DNA from: Jidongwangia harbinensis
Lineage (GTDB): Bacteria; Actinomycetota; Actinomycetes; Mycobacteriales; Micromonosporaceae
DNA: 64,000 nt
Assembly (NCBI RefSeq): GCF_020216025.1
Contig: NZ_JAIWNC010000005.1
Coordinates: 1 to 64,000 of the forward strand
Direction of reading: 5' to 3'
Positions 40,931 to 53,619 of the stretch are shown piece after piece. Position 1 is the stretch's first letter; each line of letters starts with the position of its first letter. The notes under the pieces are model-generated. The model saw nothing but the letters and a program-made list of their open reading frames with translations. It was not told the DNA's origin and ran no database searches. Made by a program: the position numbers and the translations under genes.

Positions 40931-41116
40931 TTACCAGGAAGCCTTCGATACGCCGGGCAGTTCACCGCGGTGAGCCATCTCCCGGACGCACACCCGGCAC
41001 AGACCGAACTTCCGGTAGACCGAGTGCGGCCGTCCGCACTTCTGGCAGCGGGTGTACGCACGCACCGCGAACTTGGGCTTCGCGGCAGCCTTGAGGATCA
41101 GCGCCTTCTTAGCCAT
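40931..41116 (-). CDS. rpsN: 30S ribosomal protein S14, type Z
   Basis: The short 61-residue zinc-binding form of S14, with CQKCG and CRVC supplying the four ligands. It reads [20 protein letters not shown] at the start and ends PGVSKASW. The frame is open far upstream, but homology fixes the ATG at 41116, 2 bp after rplE. No zinc-free paralogue is present in the window. Confidence 0.97.
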   Translation of the reverse strand: MAKKALILKAAAKPKFAVRAYTRCQKCGRPHSVYRKFGLCRVCVREMAHRGELPGVSKASW

Positions 41117-41118
41117 GC

Positions 41119-41688
41119 TCAGTTCTCCTTGAACGGGAAGCCCAGGAGCTTGAGCAGCGCCCGGCCCTCGTCGTCGGTCTTGGCGGTGGTGACCACCGTG
41201 ATGTCCATGCCCCGGGTCCGGTCGATCCGGTCCTGGTCGATCTCGTGGAACACCGACTGCTCGGTCAGACCGAACGTGTAGTTGCCGTGCCCGTCGAGCT
41301 TGCGCCCGTCCAGGCCGCGGAAGTCGCGGATACGCGGCAGCGCGATGGAGAGCAGCCGGTCCAGGAACTCCCACATCCGGTCGTTACGGAGGGTCACCTT
41401 CGCGCCGATCGGCATGCCCTCACGCAGCTTGAACTGCGCGATGGACTTGGTCGCCCGCCGCACCAGCGGCTTCTGACCGGTGATCGTGGTGAGGTCACGG
41501 ACCGCGCCGTCGATCAGCTTGGCGTCGCGGGCAGCCTCGCCCACACCCATGTTCACGACGACCTTGACCAGGCCGGGGATCTGCATGGGGTTGCCGTAGT
41601 TGTACTGCTCCCGAAGCGCGGGGATGACCTCGCTGCGGTACTTCTGCTTCAGGCGGGGCAGGGTCTTGGTCTCGGTGGCGGCAGTCAT
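41119..41688 (-). CDS. rplE: 50S ribosomal protein L5
   Basis: A 5S rRNA-binding protein of the central protuberance, 189 residues, with [21 protein letters not shown] near the start and the signature [18 protein letters not shown]. The ATG at 41688 overlaps the rplX stop and has AAGGA at good spacing. A GTG one codon earlier is less well placed. Confidence 0.97.
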   Translation of the reverse strand: MTAATETKTLPRLKQKYRSEVIPALREQYNYGNPMQIPGLVKVVVNMGVGEAARDAKLIDGAVRDLTTITGQKPLVRRATKSIAQFKLREGMPIGAKVTLRNDRMWEFLDRLLSIALPRIRDFRGLDGRKLDGHGNYTFGLTEQSVFHEIDQDRIDRTRGMDITVVTTAKTDDEGRALLKLLGFPFKEN

Positions 41689-42002
41689 CACAGGTCCTTA
41701 CCGGTGCTACGCGCGATGCGGACCTTCTGGCCGCTGTCGTCGATGCGGTAGCCGATGCGAGTCGGCTTGCCCTGGTCGTCCACGATCTGCACGTTCGAGA
41801 TGTGGATCGGGGCTTCCTGGGTGACGATGCCGCCGGTCTTCGCGCCGCGCTGGGTGGTGCGGATGCGTTCGTGCTTCTTGACGCGGTTCACGCCCTCGAC
41901 CAGGACCTTGTCCTGCCGCGGGTAGGCCGCGATGACCTTGCCCTTGGCACCCTTGTCCTTGCCGGCGATGACGACGACCGTGTCGCCCTTCTTGATCTTC
42001 AC
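41688..42002 (-). CDS. rplX: 50S ribosomal protein L24
   Basis: A 104-residue KOW-domain assembly initiator: [20 protein letters not shown], then [13 protein letters not shown]. The start is GTG, 2 bp after rplN. Its stop overlaps the rplE ATG, so the pair is translationally coupled. Confidence 0.97.
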   Translation of the reverse strand: MKIKKGDTVVVIAGKDKGAKGKVIAAYPRQDKVLVEGVNRVKKHERIRTTQRGAKTGGIVTQEAPIHISNVQIVDDQGKPTRIGYRIDDSGQKVRIARSTGKDL

Positions 42003-42004
42003 GG

Positions 42005-42373
42005 TCAGAGCACCTCCGGCGCCAGGCTGATGATCTTCATGAACCGCTTGTTGCGCAGCTCCCGGCCGACCGGGCCGAAGATGCGCGTACCGCGGGGGTC
42101 CCCGCCGTCCTTGATGATGACGGCGGCGTTCTCGTCGAAACGGATGTACGAGCCGTCAGGACGGCGCTTCTCCTTGGCGGTGCGCACGATGACCGCCTTG
42201 ACGACGTCACCCTTCTTCACGCCCGCACCCGGAATGGCGTCCTTGACCGTGGCCACGATGACGTCGCCGATGCTCGCGTAGCGGCGACCGGAGCCACCGA
42301 GTACGCGGATGCACAGAATTTCCCGGGCACCCGTGTTGTCGGCGACGCGCAGTCGCGACTCCTGCTGAATCAC
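42005..42373 (-). CDS. rplN: 50S ribosomal protein L14
   Basis: A 122-residue protein bridging to the 30S subunit, beginning [20 protein letters not shown], with the signature [31 protein letters not shown]. The start codon is GTG. A 92-bp gap separates it from rpsQ, the usual boundary between S10 and spc groups. No clear promoter was seen in the gap. Confidence 0.97.
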   Translation of the reverse strand: MIQQESRLRVADNTGAREILCIRVLGGSGRRYASIGDVIVATVKDAIPGAGVKKGDVVKAVIVRTAKEKRRPDGSYIRFDENAAVIIKDGGDPRGTRIFGPVGRELRNKRFMKIISLAPEVL

Positions 42374-42465
42374 GTCTGTCTCCTATGTCTGCCAGTTCTC
42401 CGCCACCGGGGCGGTCGGAGCTTGGCGGAACTACGAGATCGCCGGGCCTTGCGGCCCGGCGTACC

Positions 42466-42756
42466 TCACTTGGCCTTTTCGAGGATCTCCACGACCCGCC
42501 ACCGCTTGGTGGCGGAGAGCGGACGGGTCTCCATCATCAGAACGCGGTCGCCGATACCGCACGCGTTCTGCTCGTCGTGCACCTTCAGCTTGCGGGTACG
42601 ACGGAGCACCTTGCCGTAGAGGGCGTGCTTGACACGGTCCTCGACCTCGACGACCACGGTCTTGTCCATCTTGTCGCTGACCACGAGGCCCTCACGCGTC
42701 TTGCGCTGAGTCCGCGGCGCGGCAGAACTGGTCCCCTGCGGGGCGGTTTCACTCAT
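42466..42756 (-). CDS. rpsQ: 30S ribosomal protein S17
   Basis: A primary 16S rRNA-binding OB-fold protein. The 96 residues have an Ala/Pro/Thr-rich N-terminal extension, then [32 protein letters not shown]. The ATG overlaps the rpmC stop (ATGA). Confidence 0.97.
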   Translation of the reverse strand: MSETAPQGTSSAAPRTQRKTREGLVVSDKMDKTVVVEVEDRVKHALYGKVLRRTRKLKVHDEQNACGIGDRVLMMETRPLSATKRWRVVEILEKAK

Positions 42757-42986
42757 GCTGTCACCTCATCCGGCGCGGCCGAGAGCCCCAGCTCACGCTC
42801 ACGCATGATCGTGTAGATCCGGGCGATGTCCCGACGGACAACCTGCAGCCGACGGTGATTGTCGAGCTGACCGGTCGCGCCCTGCACGCGGAGGTTGAAC
42901 AGCTCCGCCTTGGCCTCCCGCAGCCGCGAGACCAGCTCCTCGTCGGAGATCTCCCGCAGCTCGGCTGGCTTAACGCCCGCTGCCAT
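42753..42986 (-). CDS. rpmC: 50S ribosomal protein L29
   Basis: A small two-helix protein beside the exit tunnel, 77 residues: [20 protein letters not shown], then [22 protein letters not shown]. The frame is open to 43022, but the ATG at 42986 gives the family length and overlaps the rplP stop. Confidence 0.97.
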   Translation of the reverse strand: MAAGVKPAELREISDEELVSRLREAKAELFNLRVQGATGQLDNHRRLQVVRRDIARIYTIMRERELGLSAAPDEVTA

Positions 42987-43411
42987 CAGCCTTCCGCCCC
43001 TTCGCGTGTCACGATGCGGCACTTCATCGGGAGCTTGTGGATCGCGCGACGCATCGCTTCACGCGCAACCGTCTCGTTCGGGAACGACATCTCGAAGAGG
43101 ATGCGTCCCGGCTTGACGTTCGCCACCCACCACTCGGGAGAGCCCTTACCGGAACCCATCCGGGTCTCGGCCGGCTTCTTCGTCAGAGCCTGGTCCGGGA
43201 AGATCGAGATCCAGACCTTGCCGCCACGCTTGATGTGGCGGGTCATCGCGATACGTGCCGACTCGATCTGCCGGTTGGTCACGTACGCCGGTTCCAGGGC
43301 CTGAATACCGAACTCGCCGAAGACCACCCGGTTGCCGCCCTTGGACGCGCCGGAGCGGCCCGGGTGGTGCGGCTTGCGGAAGCCCTTCGGGGGCTTACGC
43401 GGCATCAGCAT
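42986..43411 (-). CDS. rplP: 50S ribosomal protein L16
   Basis: A 141-residue protein at the peptidyl-transferase/A-site region. [20 protein letters not shown], the central IARTRI-equivalent [20 protein letters not shown] and the [23 protein letters not shown] block are all family hallmarks. It follows rpsC by 3 bp and is coupled to rpmC. Confidence 0.97.
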   Translation of the reverse strand: MLMPRKPPKGFRKPHHPGRSGASKGGNRVVFGEFGIQALEPAYVTNRQIESARIAMTRHIKRGGKVWISIFPDQALTKKPAETRMGSGKGSPEWWVANVKPGRILFEMSFPNETVAREAMRRAIHKLPMKCRIVTREGAEG

Positions 43412-43414
43412 GTG

Positions 43415-44272
43415 TCAGCCCTCCTGCTGCGTTTCGGCGACGGCCGGCGCCGCGGCAACTGCCGCGTCGTCGGTCGACTCACCGGTCGGGGTGTCGCCCT
43501 TCGCCTGGGCGGCAGCGGCCCGGCCGGCCTCGGTACCGCCGGCGGTCGTGCCGGACGAACCGGAACGGCCACGGCGCGGGCGCTCGGGACGGTCGCCCCG
43601 GTCACGGCGCGGACGCGCGGGCGCCTCGGGGGCGACCTCGCGACCCGGCACGGCGTCGCCCTTGTAGATCCAGACCTTCACACCGATGCGGCCGAACGTG
43701 GTACGGGCCTCGAAGAAGCCGTACTCGATGTTGGCGCGCAGCGTGTGCAACGGGACGCGACCCTCACGGTAGAACTCCGTGCGGCTCATCTCCGCGCCGC
43801 CGAGGCGACCGGAGACCTGCACCCGGATGCCCTTGCAGATCGGGTTCTTCATGGCCGACTGCATCGCCTTGCGCATCGCCCGGCGGAAGCTGACCCGGCT
43901 GGACAACTGCTCGGCGACGGCCTGCGCCACCAGCTGTGCGTCCGACTCCGGGCTCTTCACCTCGAGGATGTTGAGCTGGACCTGCTTGCCGGTGAGCTTC
44001 TCGAGTTCGCCGCGGATGCGGTCGGCCTCGGCGCCCTTACGGCCGATGACGATGCCCGGCCGGGCGGTGTGGATGTCGACGCGGACCCGGTCCCGGGTGC
44101 GCTCGATGTCCACCTTGGAAATGCCGGCGCGCTCCAGGCCCTTCGACATCATGCGGCGGATCTTGACGTCCTCGCCGATGTAGTCGGAGTAGAGCTTGTC
44201 CGCGAACCAGCGGGACTTCCAGTCGGTGGAGATGCCCAGACGGAACCCGGTGGGGTGAACTTTCTGACCCAT
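43415..44272 (-). CDS. rpsC: 30S ribosomal protein S3
   Basis: An mRNA-entry-channel protein. [20 protein letters not shown] opens it, the KH domain ([21 protein letters not shown]) follows, and the S3 C-terminal domain ends near residue 220 ([18 protein letters not shown]). About 65 further residues form a charged, low-complexity tail ([19 protein letters not shown], then Ala/Thr-rich), giving 285 residues. The ATG overlaps the rplV stop region. Long tails occur in high-GC actinobacteria. Confidence 0.97.
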   Translation of the reverse strand: MGQKVHPTGFRLGISTDWKSRWFADKLYSDYIGEDVKIRRMMSKGLERAGISKVDIERTRDRVRVDIHTARPGIVIGRKGAEADRIRGELEKLTGKQVQLNILEVKSPESDAQLVAQAVAEQLSSRVSFRRAMRKAMQSAMKNPICKGIRVQVSGRLGGAEMSRTEFYREGRVPLHTLRANIEYGFFEARTTFGRIGVKVWIYKGDAVPGREVAPEAPARPRRDRGDRPERPRRGRSGSSGTTAGGTEAGRAAAAQAKGDTPTGESTDDAAVAAAPAVAETQQEG

Positions 44273-44730
44273 TACTCCGCACCCTCCGTGCTGGTCTGGG
44301 ACTCGGCCTTCGGCTCGGCGGCCTTGGCGGCCTTCTTCGCCGGGGCCTTCTTCGCCGGACGGTTCACCTGAACCGCCTCGACCGCGATCGTGATGTGGCA
44401 CGTGCGCTTGCGGATCCGGTACGCCCGGCCCTGCGCCCGCGGCCGGAACCGCTTGAGCGTCGGTCCCTCGTCCACGAACGCCTCGCTGACCAGGAGTGCA
44501 TCCGGGTCGAGCCGCTCGTTGTTCTCCGCGTTGGCAATCGCGCTGGCGAGCACCTTGTAGACCTGCTCACTCGCCGCCTGCGGCGCGAACTGCAGCACGG
44601 TGAGCGCCTCCTTCGCGGGCAGACCGCGGACGAGGTTGATCACCCGGCGCGCCTTGTTCGGCGAGATGCGCACGTGCCGCGCAATCGCCCGCGCGCCCGG
44701 AAGCACCGGAGCGTCGCCCTTGACTGGCAT
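44272..44730 (-). CDS. rplV: 50S ribosomal protein L22
   Basis: An exit-tunnel protein with a beta-hairpin loop. The conserved part spans [26 protein letters not shown] to [21 protein letters not shown]. After about residue 120 an Ala/Lys-rich tail ([18 protein letters not shown]) extends it to 152 residues. Macrolide-resistance changes occur in the hairpin in other bacteria; nothing unusual is evident here. Confidence 0.97.
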   Translation of the reverse strand: MPVKGDAPVLPGARAIARHVRISPNKARRVINLVRGLPAKEALTVLQFAPQAASEQVYKVLASAIANAENNERLDPDALLVSEAFVDEGPTLKRFRPRAQGRAYRIRKRTCHITIAVEAVQVNRPAKKAPAKKAAKAAEPKAESQTSTEGAE

Positions 44731-44767
44731 CGCTGTAGCTCCTAAATCCTCTGATCCGTGAATCTGC

Positions 44768-45049
44768 TTAGCGGCGGCGGCTCTTGCGGTCGTCCTTCTC
44801 GTGACCCTTGAACGTGCGGGTCAGAGCGAACTCGCCGAGCTTGTGCCCGACCATGGCCTCGGTGATGAACACCGGGACGTGCTTGCGCCCGTCGTGCACG
44901 GCAATCGTGTGCCCGAGCATGTCGGGAATGATCGTCGAGCGTCGCGACCAGGTCTTGATGACGTTCTTCGAGTTCTTCTCGTTCTGGACTTCCACCTTCT
45001 TGAGCAGGTGGTCGTCGACGAACGGGCCCTTCTTCAGGCTGCGTGGCAT
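44768..45049 (-). CDS. rpsS: 30S ribosomal protein S19
   Basis: A 93-residue 30S-head protein binding with S13: [20 protein letters not shown], then the signature [37 protein letters not shown]. It lies between rplB (14 bp) and rplV (37 bp). Confidence 0.97.
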   Translation of the reverse strand: MPRSLKKGPFVDDHLLKKVEVQNEKNSKNVIKTWSRRSTIIPDMLGHTIAVHDGRKHVPVFITEAMVGHKLGEFALTRTFKGHEKDDRKSRRR

Positions 45050-45063
45050 CTCTTAAACTCCCG

Positions 45064-45903
45064 TTACCCGCGCTTGCGGGTGGCGTAGCGGCGGCGAACG
45101 ATCAGCTTGTCGCTCTCCTGGCCCTTGCGGCGGGTACGACCCTCGGGCTTACCAGCCGGGTTGACCGGGTGGCGACCACCGGAGGTCTTACCCTCACCAC
45201 CACCGTGCGGGTGGTCGATCGGGTTCATGGCGACACCGCGGACGGTCGGGCGCTTGCCCTTCCAGCGCATGCGGCCGGCCTTGCCCCAGTTGATGTTCGA
45301 CTGTTCGGCATTGCCGATCTCGCCGACCGTGGCACGGCAACGGATGTCGACCCGGCGGATCTCACCGGAGGGCATACGCAGCGTGGCGTAGACACCCTCA
45401 CGGCCGAGCAGCTGGATACCGACACCGGCCGAGCGGGCCAGCTTGGCGCCACCGCCGGGACGAAGCTCCACACCGTGGATCGTCGTTCCGACCGGGATGT
45501 TGCGCAGGGGAAGGTTGTTCCCCGGCTTGATGTCCGCGCCCGGGCCGGACTCGACCCGGTCGCCCTGCTTGAGGTCCTTCGGCGCGAGGATGTAGCGCTT
45601 CTCGCCGTCGGCGTAGTGCAGCAGTGCGATGCGGGACGTGCGGTTCGGGTCGTACTCGATGTGCGCGACCTTGGCCGGCACGCCGTCCTTGTCGACCCGC
45701 TTGAAGTCGATCAGCCGGTACTGCCGCTTGTGACCGCCGCCCTGGTGCCGCGTGGTGATGCGGCCGTGGACGTTGCGGCCACCCTTGCGGGGCAGCGGCT
45801 TCAGCAGGCTCTTCTCCGGCGTGGACCGGGTGATCTCGGCGAAGTCGGCGACGCTGGAGCCACGACGGCCCGGCGTGGTCGGCTTGTACTTACGGATAGG
45901 CAT
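45064..45903 (-). CDS. rplB: 50S ribosomal protein L2
   Basis: A core 23S-binding protein required for subunit association and peptidyl-transferase. The 279 residues start [20 protein letters not shown] and contain the signature [23 protein letters not shown] and ending KRG. It lies between rplW and rpsS with 13-14 bp gaps. Confidence 0.97.
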   Translation of the reverse strand: MPIRKYKPTTPGRRGSSVADFAEITRSTPEKSLLKPLPRKGGRNVHGRITTRHQGGGHKRQYRLIDFKRVDKDGVPAKVAHIEYDPNRTSRIALLHYADGEKRYILAPKDLKQGDRVESGPGADIKPGNNLPLRNIPVGTTIHGVELRPGGGAKLARSAGVGIQLLGREGVYATLRMPSGEIRRVDIRCRATVGEIGNAEQSNINWGKAGRMRWKGKRPTVRGVAMNPIDHPHGGGEGKTSGGRHPVNPAGKPEGRTRRKGQESDKLIVRRRYATRKRG

Positions 45904-45916
45904 CAGTCATAACCCC

Positions 45917-46219
45917 TTAGCTGACCGGCCCGCCGAAGGCCTCGATACGGTCACCGTCAGCCAGCTTCACCATCGCGCGCTTGGTCGCCTTGCGCTGACC
46001 GAAACCGGTCCGGGTGCGCTTGCGCTTGCCCTCGCGGTTCGCGGTGTTCACCGTCAGCACGCGGACGTTGAAGATCTGCTGGATCGCGATCTTGATCTGG
46101 GTCTTGTTCGCGTCCGGGTGGACGAGGAACGTGTACCAGTTCTGGTCGAGAACGCTGTAGCTCTTCTCGGAGACCACCGGGGCGACGATGATGTCGCGCG
46201 GGTCGGCGATCGTGCTCAT
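45917..46219 (-). CDS. rplW: 50S ribosomal protein L23
   Basis: An exit-tunnel docking protein for trigger factor and SRP. The 100 residues include [39 protein letters not shown] and the basic segment [21 protein letters not shown]. Its ATG overlaps the rplD stop as ATGA. Confidence 0.97.
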   Translation of the reverse strand: MSTIADPRDIIVAPVVSEKSYSVLDQNWYTFLVHPDANKTQIKIAIQQIFNVRVLTVNTANREGKRKRTRTGFGQRKATKRAMVKLADGDRIEAFGGPVS

Positions 46220-46863
46220 GCGCCAGCCTCCTCACTGGTCTCGGAAGTGCCCAGGAACTCGTCGAGCGCTTCCTTCGTGAAGACCACCTCGTCGGCGACC
46301 AGCACGTCGTACGTGTTGAGCTGGCCGGCCTCGATGAGGTGCACGGTCGTCTCGTTGCGCAGCGACACCCAGTTCAGCTCGTCGGTGCTGCTCAGCACGA
46401 CGAGGACCTTCCGGGACTCGGTCACCTTGCGCAGCGTCGCCACCGCGGCCTTGGTGGACGGGGTCTCGCCGGTGAGGAACGCCTCGACGACGTGCACCCG
46501 GCCGTCGCGGGCCCGGTCCGAGAGGGCACCGCGGAGCGCGGCGGCCTTCATCTTCTTCGGGGTCCGCTGGCTGTAGTCGCGCGGCACCGGGCCGTGGACC
46601 ACGCCACCGCCGGCGAACTGCGGGGCGCGGATCGAGCCCTGGCGGGCGCGACCGGTGCCCTTCTGCTTGTACGGCTTCTTGCCGCCGCCGGCCACCTCGC
46701 CGCGGGTCTTCGCCTTGTGCGTGCCCTGCCGGGCGGCCGCGAGCTGGGCCACCACGACCTGGTGCATCAGCGGGATGTTCGCCTGTACGTCGAACACGGA
46801 CTCCGGCAGCTCGACCGAGCCGGTCTTCGTGCCCTCGGCGTTGATCACGTCAACGGAGCTCAC
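46216..46863 (-). CDS. rplD: 50S ribosomal protein L4
   Basis: A 215-residue protein with an extended exit-tunnel loop. [46 protein letters not shown] is the diagnostic loop. In Escherichia coli L4 autoregulates the S10 operon; no such leader was identified here. The GTG overlaps the rplC stop (GTGA) and the stop overlaps rplW. Confidence 0.97.
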   Translation of the reverse strand: MSSVDVINAEGTKTGSVELPESVFDVQANIPLMHQVVVAQLAAARQGTHKAKTRGEVAGGGKKPYKQKGTGRARQGSIRAPQFAGGGVVHGPVPRDYSQRTPKKMKAAALRGALSDRARDGRVHVVEAFLTGETPSTKAAVATLRKVTESRKVLVVLSSTDELNWVSLRNETTVHLIEAGQLNTYDVLVADEVVFTKEALDEFLGTSETSEEAGA

Positions 46864-47510
46864 TTGACACCGCCCTTCTTCGCCGCGGTGCGGACCAGGA
46901 TCAGCGCGCCCTTGGGGCCGGGAACGGCACCGCGGACGAGGATCAGGTTGTTCTCCAGGTCGACCGCCTGCACGGTCAGGTTCTGCACGGTGAACCGGCG
47001 GCTACCCATGCGACCGGCCATCCGGGTGCCCTTGAACACCCGGGCCGGCGTGGCGCAGGCGCCGATGGAGCCCGGCGAGCGGTGCTTGCGCTCGACACCG
47101 TGGCTGCTCTTCAGACCGTGGAAGCCGTGCCGCTTCATGACGCCGGCGTAGCCCTTGCCCTTGGTCTTACCGGTCACGTCGATCGGCGTGCCCGGCACGA
47201 AGGTCTCAACCGTGACCTCCTGGCCGAGCTCGTACTCGCCGGCGTCCGTGGTACGCAGCTCGACCAGGTGGCGCCGCGGCGACACACCGGCCTTGGCGTA
47301 CTGGCCACTCTTCGGCTTGCTGACCTTCCGCGGGTCGATGGCGCCGTACGCCAGCTGGACCGCGGCGTAGCCGTCCGTCTCGGGGGTGCGGACCTGGGTC
47401 ACGACGCACGGGCCGGCCTGCACCACAGTCACCGGGACGACCTTGTTGTTGTCCCAGACCTGGGTCATGCCGAGCTTGGCGCCCAGGATGCCCTTCACTT
47501 GCCTGTCCAT
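46860..47510 (-). CDS. rplC: 50S ribosomal protein L3
   Basis: An early-assembly protein reaching the peptidyl-transferase centre. The 216 residues begin [20 protein letters not shown] and include [31 protein letters not shown] and [13 protein letters not shown]. The ATG is 11 bp after rpsJ, and it is coupled to rplD. Confidence 0.97.
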   Translation of the reverse strand: MDRQVKGILGAKLGMTQVWDNNKVVPVTVVQAGPCVVTQVRTPETDGYAAVQLAYGAIDPRKVSKPKSGQYAKAGVSPRRHLVELRTTDAGEYELGQEVTVETFVPGTPIDVTGKTKGKGYAGVMKRHGFHGLKSSHGVERKHRSPGSIGACATPARVFKGTRMAGRMGSRRFTVQNLTVQAVDLENNLILVRGAVPGPKGALILVRTAAKKGGVK

Positions 47511-47521
47511 TGTCCGGATCC

Positions 47522-47830
47522 CTACAGCTTGATCTCGATGTCGACGCCAGCCGGCAGGTCGAGACGCATGAGCGAGTCGACCGTCTTCGGAGTCGGGTCG
47601 ATGATGTCGATCAGACGCTTGTGCGTGCGCATCTCGAAGTGCTCGCGCGAGTCCTTGTACTTGTGCGGCGAACGGATCACGCAGAAACGGTTGATCTCCG
47701 TGGGCAGCGGCACCGGACCTGCGACCGACGCTCCGGTACGCGTGACCGTCTCGACGATCTTGCGTGCCGAGGAGTCGACGACCTCGTGGTCATAGGCCTT
47801 GAGCCGGATGCGGATCTTCTGTCCCGCCAT
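47522..47830 (-). CDS. rpsJ: 30S ribosomal protein S10
   Basis: A 30S-head protein that also joins NusB in antitermination. The 102 residues start [20 protein letters not shown] and contain the signature [46 protein letters not shown]. It is the first gene of the S10 operon, separated from tuf by 372 bp. Confidence 0.98.
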   Translation of the reverse strand: MAGQKIRIRLKAYDHEVVDSSARKIVETVTRTGASVAGPVPLPTEINRFCVIRSPHKYKDSREHFEMRTHKRLIDIIDPTPKTVDSLMRLDLPAGVDIEIKL

Positions 47831-48202
47831 GGTGGCTTCTGTTTCCTTCTCTCGATGCCGCTACGTGCGAAAGCGGTGGCCCTCGCATGCCCGCAGGACC
47901 GTTGATCCTGCGTTGTCCGACCCCCGCGGTCGGGCGTGTCGCGCCGCTTCACAGACTGCTCTGCGAACCAGGCTCCGCCCCAGGGATCTGGAGCGATGGT
48001 GCCCGTGTCCAGCGGGGGAACGTAGTGCCGGGCGGCCAGTAAACACACCCGGACACCGGGCGAGGGTGGCCGACTGCCGAATACATCTTGCGGCAGCCAA
48101 CCACCCTGCGCGGACGCAACCTGACTAGTATGCCGGATCGAAGCTGGCAATGCTAATCGGGGTCACCGATGAGGGTTGTTCACAGCGGTGAACGACTCTC
48201 AA
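47831..48202. other. tuf-rpsJ intergenic region
   Basis: 372 bp with no gene. It holds the tuf terminator-like hairpin (48171-48200) and must contain the S10-operon promoter. The best candidate on the minus strand is TTGCCA (48145-48150) with TAGTCA 17 bp downstream (48122-48127), which is weak. The GC-rich leader nearer rpsJ has no clear conserved element. Confidence 0.5.
48171..48200 (-). terminator. Hairpin directly after tuf
   Basis: GAGGGTTGTTCAC and GTGAACGACTCTC form a 13-bp stem with two G-U pairs and an AGCG-type loop, 2 bp after the tuf stop. No U-tract. It probably ends the rpsL-rpsG-fusA-tuf transcript. Confidence 0.65.
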
Positions 48203-49396
48203 CTAGACGTTGATCTTCGTGACCGTTCCGGCGCCGACGGTGCGGCCACCCTCCCGGATCGCGAACTTCAGGCCCTGCTCCATGGCGATCGGCTGGATCA
48301 GCTTGACCGACATGGTGGTGGAGTCGCCCGGCATGACCATCTCGGTGCCCTCGGGCAGCGTGACGACGCCGGTGACGTCCGTGGTGCGGAAGTAGAACTG
48401 CGGCCGGTAGTTCTGGAAGAACGGCGTGTGCCGGCCACCCTCCTCCTTCGAGAGGATGTAGACCTGGCCCTCGAACTCCGTGTGCGGAGTGCTGGTGCCG
48501 GGCTTGACCACGACCATGCCGCGCTCGACGTCCTCGCGCTTGATGCCGCGGAGCAGCAGGCCGACGTTCTCGCCCGCGCGGGCCTCGTCGAGCAGCTTGC
48601 GGAACATCTCGATGCCGGTGCAGACGGTCTTCGTCGACTTCTCGCGGATGCCGACGATCTCGACCTCCTCGTTCGGCTTGAGGATGCCGCGCTCGGCCCG
48701 GCCGGTGACGACCGTACCGCGACCGGTGATCGTGAAGACGTCCTCGATCGGCATGAGGAACGGCTTCTCGACGTCACGCTCGGGCTGCGGGATCGCGGTG
48801 TCGACCGCGTTCATCAGCTCCATGAGCTTGCCGGACCACTCCTCGTCGCCCTCGAGCGCCTTCAGCGCCGAGACGCGGATGACCGGAACGTCGTCACCCG
48901 GGAACTCGTACGTGCTGAGCAGCTCGCGGACCTCGAGCTCGACGAGCTCCAGGAGCTCCTCGTCCTCGACCATGTCGCTCTTGTTCAGGGCGACGACGAT
49001 GTACGGAACGCCGACCTGGCGGGCCAGGAGCACGTGCTCCTTGGTCTGCGGCATCGGGCCGTCGGTCGCGGCGACCACCAGGATCGCGCCGTCCATCTGG
49101 GCGGCACCGGTGATCATGTTCTTGATGTAGTCGGCGTGGCCGGGGCAGTCCACGTGCGCGTAGTGGCGCGCCGCGGTCTGGTACTCGACGTGTGCGATCG
49201 AGATCGTGATACCGCGGGCCTTCTCTTCAGGCGCCTTGTCGATCTCGTCGAACGGGGTGTACGGGTTCAGGTCCGGGTACTGGTCGTGCAGGACCTTCGT
49301 GATGGCCGCAGTCAGCGTCGTCTTACCGTGGTCGATGTGACCAATGGTGCCGATGTTGACGTGCGGCTTAGTCCGCTCGAACTTCGCCTTCGCCAC
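48203..49396 (-). CDS. tuf: Elongation factor Tu
   Basis: Delivers aminoacyl-tRNA to the ribosome. The 397 residues have G1 [11 protein letters not shown]3 [12 protein letters not shown] and G4 NKSD, followed by two beta-barrel domains ([13 protein letters not shown]; ending [14 protein letters not shown]). The GTG start has AGGAGGACACCA before it. It is the only tuf in the window. It is separated from fusA by 130 bp with a strong hairpin, so it may have a separate transcript. Confidence 0.98.
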   Translation of the reverse strand: MAKAKFERTKPHVNIGTIGHIDHGKTTLTAAITKVLHDQYPDLNPYTPFDEIDKAPEEKARGITISIAHVEYQTAARHYAHVDCPGHADYIKNMITGAAQMDGAILVVAATDGPMPQTKEHVLLARQVGVPYIVVALNKSDMVEDEELLELVELEVRELLSTYEFPGDDVPVIRVSALKALEGDEEWSGKLMELMNAVDTAIPQPERDVEKPFLMPIEDVFTITGRGTVVTGRAERGILKPNEEVEIVGIREKSTKTVCTGIEMFRKLLDEARAGENVGLLLRGIKREDVERGMVVVKPGTSTPHTEFEGQVYILSKEEGGRHTPFFQNYRPQFYFRTTDVTGVVTLPEGTEMVMPGDSTTMSVKLIQPIAMEQGLKFAIREGGRTVGAGTVTKINV

Positions 49397-49475
49397 TGGT
49401 GTCCTCCTGTGGACTGGATTTTCTTCTCTCGCCCGGCGCGCCGGAAAGGCGCTTAGGACTCTGTCGACTGCTCGT

Positions 49476-49506
49476 GCACGTGCGGTCCACGACGGACCGC
49501 ACGTGC
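49476..49506 (-). terminator. Perfect 13-bp hairpin between fusA and tuf
   Basis: GCACGTGCGGTCC and GGACCGCACGTGC pair perfectly around ACGAC, 20 bp after the fusA stop. There is no U-tract. It could be a partial terminator or a processing/stability element that sets the fusA to tuf expression ratio. Confidence 0.65.
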
Positions 49507-49526
49507 CTCAACGCATCCGGCGGTGA

Positions 49527-51623
<2,097 letters not shown>

Positions 51624-51662
51624 TTCAATCCCTCTTCGTCTTCGTCGTCGTCAGGTGGTGGA

Positions 51663-52133
51663 TTACCACCGGTAGTGCGCGAAGGCCTTGTTGGACTCCG
51701 CCATCTTGTGGGTGTCCTCGCGACGCTTGACCGCGGCGCCCAGACCGTTGCTGGCGTCGAGCAGCTCGTTCTGCAGGCGCTCGATCATGGTCTTCTCGCG
51801 ACGGGCCTTGGAGTACTGGACCAGCCAGCGCAGACCCAGGGTGGTCTGGCGCGGGGTGCGCACCTCGACCGGAACCTGGTAGGTCGCGCCACCGACGCGG
51901 CGGCTGCGGACCTCGAGGGTCGGCTTCACGTTGTCCATCGCGCGCTTGAGCGTCACCACCGGGTCGGTGCCGGTCTTCTCCCGGCAGCCCTCGAGCGCGC
52001 CGTAGACGATGCGCTCGGCCAGCTGCCGCTTGCCGCCGACCAGGATCTTGTTGACCAGCTGCGTAACCAGCGGGGAGTTGTACACCGGGTCAGCGACCAC
52101 CGGGTGGCGCGGAGCGGGGCCCTTACGCGGCAT
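51663..52133 (-). CDS. rpsG: 30S ribosomal protein S7
   Basis: A primary assembly protein of the 30S head. The 156 residues start [20 protein letters not shown] and contain the signature [26 protein letters not shown] and [21 protein letters not shown]. The frame is open to 52214, but homology sets the ATG at 52133, 1 bp after rpsL. Confidence 0.97.
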   Translation of the reverse strand: MPRKGPAPRHPVVADPVYNSPLVTQLVNKILVGGKRQLAERIVYGALEGCREKTGTDPVVTLKRAMDNVKPTLEVRSRRVGGATYQVPVEVRTPRQTTLGLRWLVQYSKARREKTMIERLQNELLDASNGLGAAVKRREDTHKMAESNKAFAHYRW

Positions 52134-52134
52134 G

Positions 52135-52509
52135 TCAGCTCTTCTCCTTCTTCGCGCCGTAACGGCTGCGGGCCTGCTTGCGGTTGCGGACACCCTGGGT
52201 GTCCAGCGAACCACGGACGATCTTGTAACGGACGCCCGGGAGGTCCTTCACACGACCGCCACGCACGAGCACGATCGAGTGCTCCTGCAGGTTGTGGCCG
52301 ACGCCCGGGATGTACGCGGTCACCTCGATCTGGCTGCTGAGCTTCACACGAGCGACCTTGCGCAGCGCGGAGTTCGGCTTCTTGGGGGTGGTGGTGTACA
52401 CGCGCGTGCACACGCCGCGCCGCTGGGGACTACCCTTCAGCGCCGGCGTCTTAGTCTTGCTCGTCTTCGCCTGGCGGCCCTTTCGGACCAGCTGCTGGAT
52501 CGTGGGCAC
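52135..52509 (-). CDS. rpsL: 30S ribosomal protein S12
   Basis: The decoding-centre protein of 124 residues: [20 protein letters not shown], then [21 protein letters not shown] and the [18 protein letters not shown] loop. The lysines altered in streptomycin-resistant mutants (PKKPNS and VKDLPG) are wild type. The start is GTG. It heads the str operon, with a strong promoter at 52769-52797. Confidence 0.98.
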   Translation of the reverse strand: MPTIQQLVRKGRQAKTSKTKTPALKGSPQRRGVCTRVYTTTPKKPNSALRKVARVKLSSQIEVTAYIPGVGHNLQEHSIVLVRGGRVKDLPGVRYKIVRGSLDTQGVRNRKQARSRYGAKKEKS

Positions 52510-52912
52510 CGGGTTTCTCCGCTCCCTTCGGCCGCCTTCTCACGGCCGCACCGTCTTCGTTCTGCCTGTGTGTGTCGTCTGACCCCGAAGGGCCCTCCGG
52601 CACCCGCGGTCGGGCGTGTCGTCCGGCTCACGGTCCCGCCGCGCGCCTGTCAACGCGCACCGGGTCTTGTCTGTGTCAGGCCTTAGGCCCGTCGTGCCAC
52701 TGCCCCGTCGCTATTTCCGACTCGGGCGCACGCACGAGTTGCCCGGGCAAGCCCGGGCACGAGGGGAAAGATTACCCATCACGAGCAGGCAGGTCAAAAC
52801 GAGGGTGATCCTCGATACCAGCTTCCCATGACGGACATCTCTACAGACCCAGTGTAACGGGTACTCCCGGGCGGCATCACCGCGGTGCCCGAACCCGTGC
52901 GTCGTGGCGCTC
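52510..52912. other. rpsL leader and upstream region
   Basis: About 400 bp without a gene. It contains the rpsL promoter and a leader of about 250 nt. The leader begins with GCCCGGGC-TT-GCCCGGGC (about 52740-52758), which can fold into an 8-bp hairpin immediately after the start site. Nothing else was recognised. Confidence 0.6.
52769..52797 (-). promoter_or_regulatory. rpsL (str operon) promoter
   Basis: On the minus strand TTGACC (52792-52797), a 17-bp spacer and TAATCT (52769-52774): one of the best housekeeping promoter matches in the window. Confidence 0.8.
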
Positions 52913-53542
52913 TCACAGCTGCAACACCAGTCCCAACGCCAGCGCTGACAGCGCGATTCCCACCCCCACCACACCGCACGAGATCCCCGCCACGGCGACG
53001 CCCCGGCCGGTGAGCCGGAGCCGGCCCGCCCCACCCGAGCCGGCGATCTGACGCCGTGCCACCACCCCGACCGCGACCGCTCCCCCGCCGAACAGCACGG
53101 CCAGCAGCGTGAAGGCGCCGGCCACCCAGCCGCCCCAGCCCCCCTCGGCGCCGGCCACGCCGAAGCACAGCACGAGCACGGAGGCGAGGATCGAGCCGAT
53201 GCCGGCCAGCAGCGCACCGGTGGCCAGCCCGGAGGCGGCCGGCGCGATCTGCAACTGCACCAGGCCGAAGTCGGTGCCGGGCATGGGGTCGACCCGGGCG
53301 GGCTTCCAGCGGCCCTCGGGCGGCGGGGGCGGCACGGGCGGATAGGCACCCGGCCCGGCCTGCCCAGGCACGAACTGCCCAGACGTCTGCCCGGCCGAAT
53401 GCTGCCCGGAGGCGGCTTGTTCAGAAGACGCGAAATGCCCGGGCGTCGCGTGCCCGGACGCGAACTGCCCGGGCGAACCGCCGGGCGGCGCGGAAGCCGG
53501 ATCGGCGGGTGGGTACTGGCCGGGACCCGGTGGCTGCGTCAT
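52913..53542 (-). CDS. Small membrane protein with Pro/Gln/Gly-rich N-terminus
   Basis: 209 residues, function unknown. Residues 1-75 are low-complexity (PPGPGQYPPADPASAPPGG, with GQF/GHF repeats) and end PPVPPPPPEGRWKP. Three hydrophobic segments follow (about 103-133, 138-163 and 178-209). The architecture resembles DUF4190-like proteins, but no signature was verified. CATGCT lies 6 nt before the ATG, suggesting a leaderless mRNA. It lies between rpoC and rpsL on the same strand. Confidence 0.75.
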   Translation of the reverse strand: MTQPPGPGQYPPADPASAPPGGSPGQFASGHATPGHFASSEQAASGQHSAGQTSGQFVPGQAGPGAYPPVPPPPPEGRWKPARVDPMPGTDFGLVQLQIAPAASGLATGALLAGIGSILASVLVLCFGVAGAEGGWGGWVAGAFTLLAVLFGGGAVAVGVVARRQIAGSGGAGRLRLTGRGVAVAGISCGVVGVGIALSALALGLVLQL

Positions 53543-53619
53543 GGTTCGAGCATGTCACTCGTTCGAGGCCGTCCGCAGCCCACCCCTGCCGGGCCCGCCA
53601 CCCCGGGCCGCCAGGGGTG

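Noticed and set aside
47831..48202. tRNA or small RNA gene between tuf and rpsJ
   Set aside because: No cloverleaf or TTCGA arm was found on either strand; only a tuf-end hairpin and weak promoter-like hexamers.
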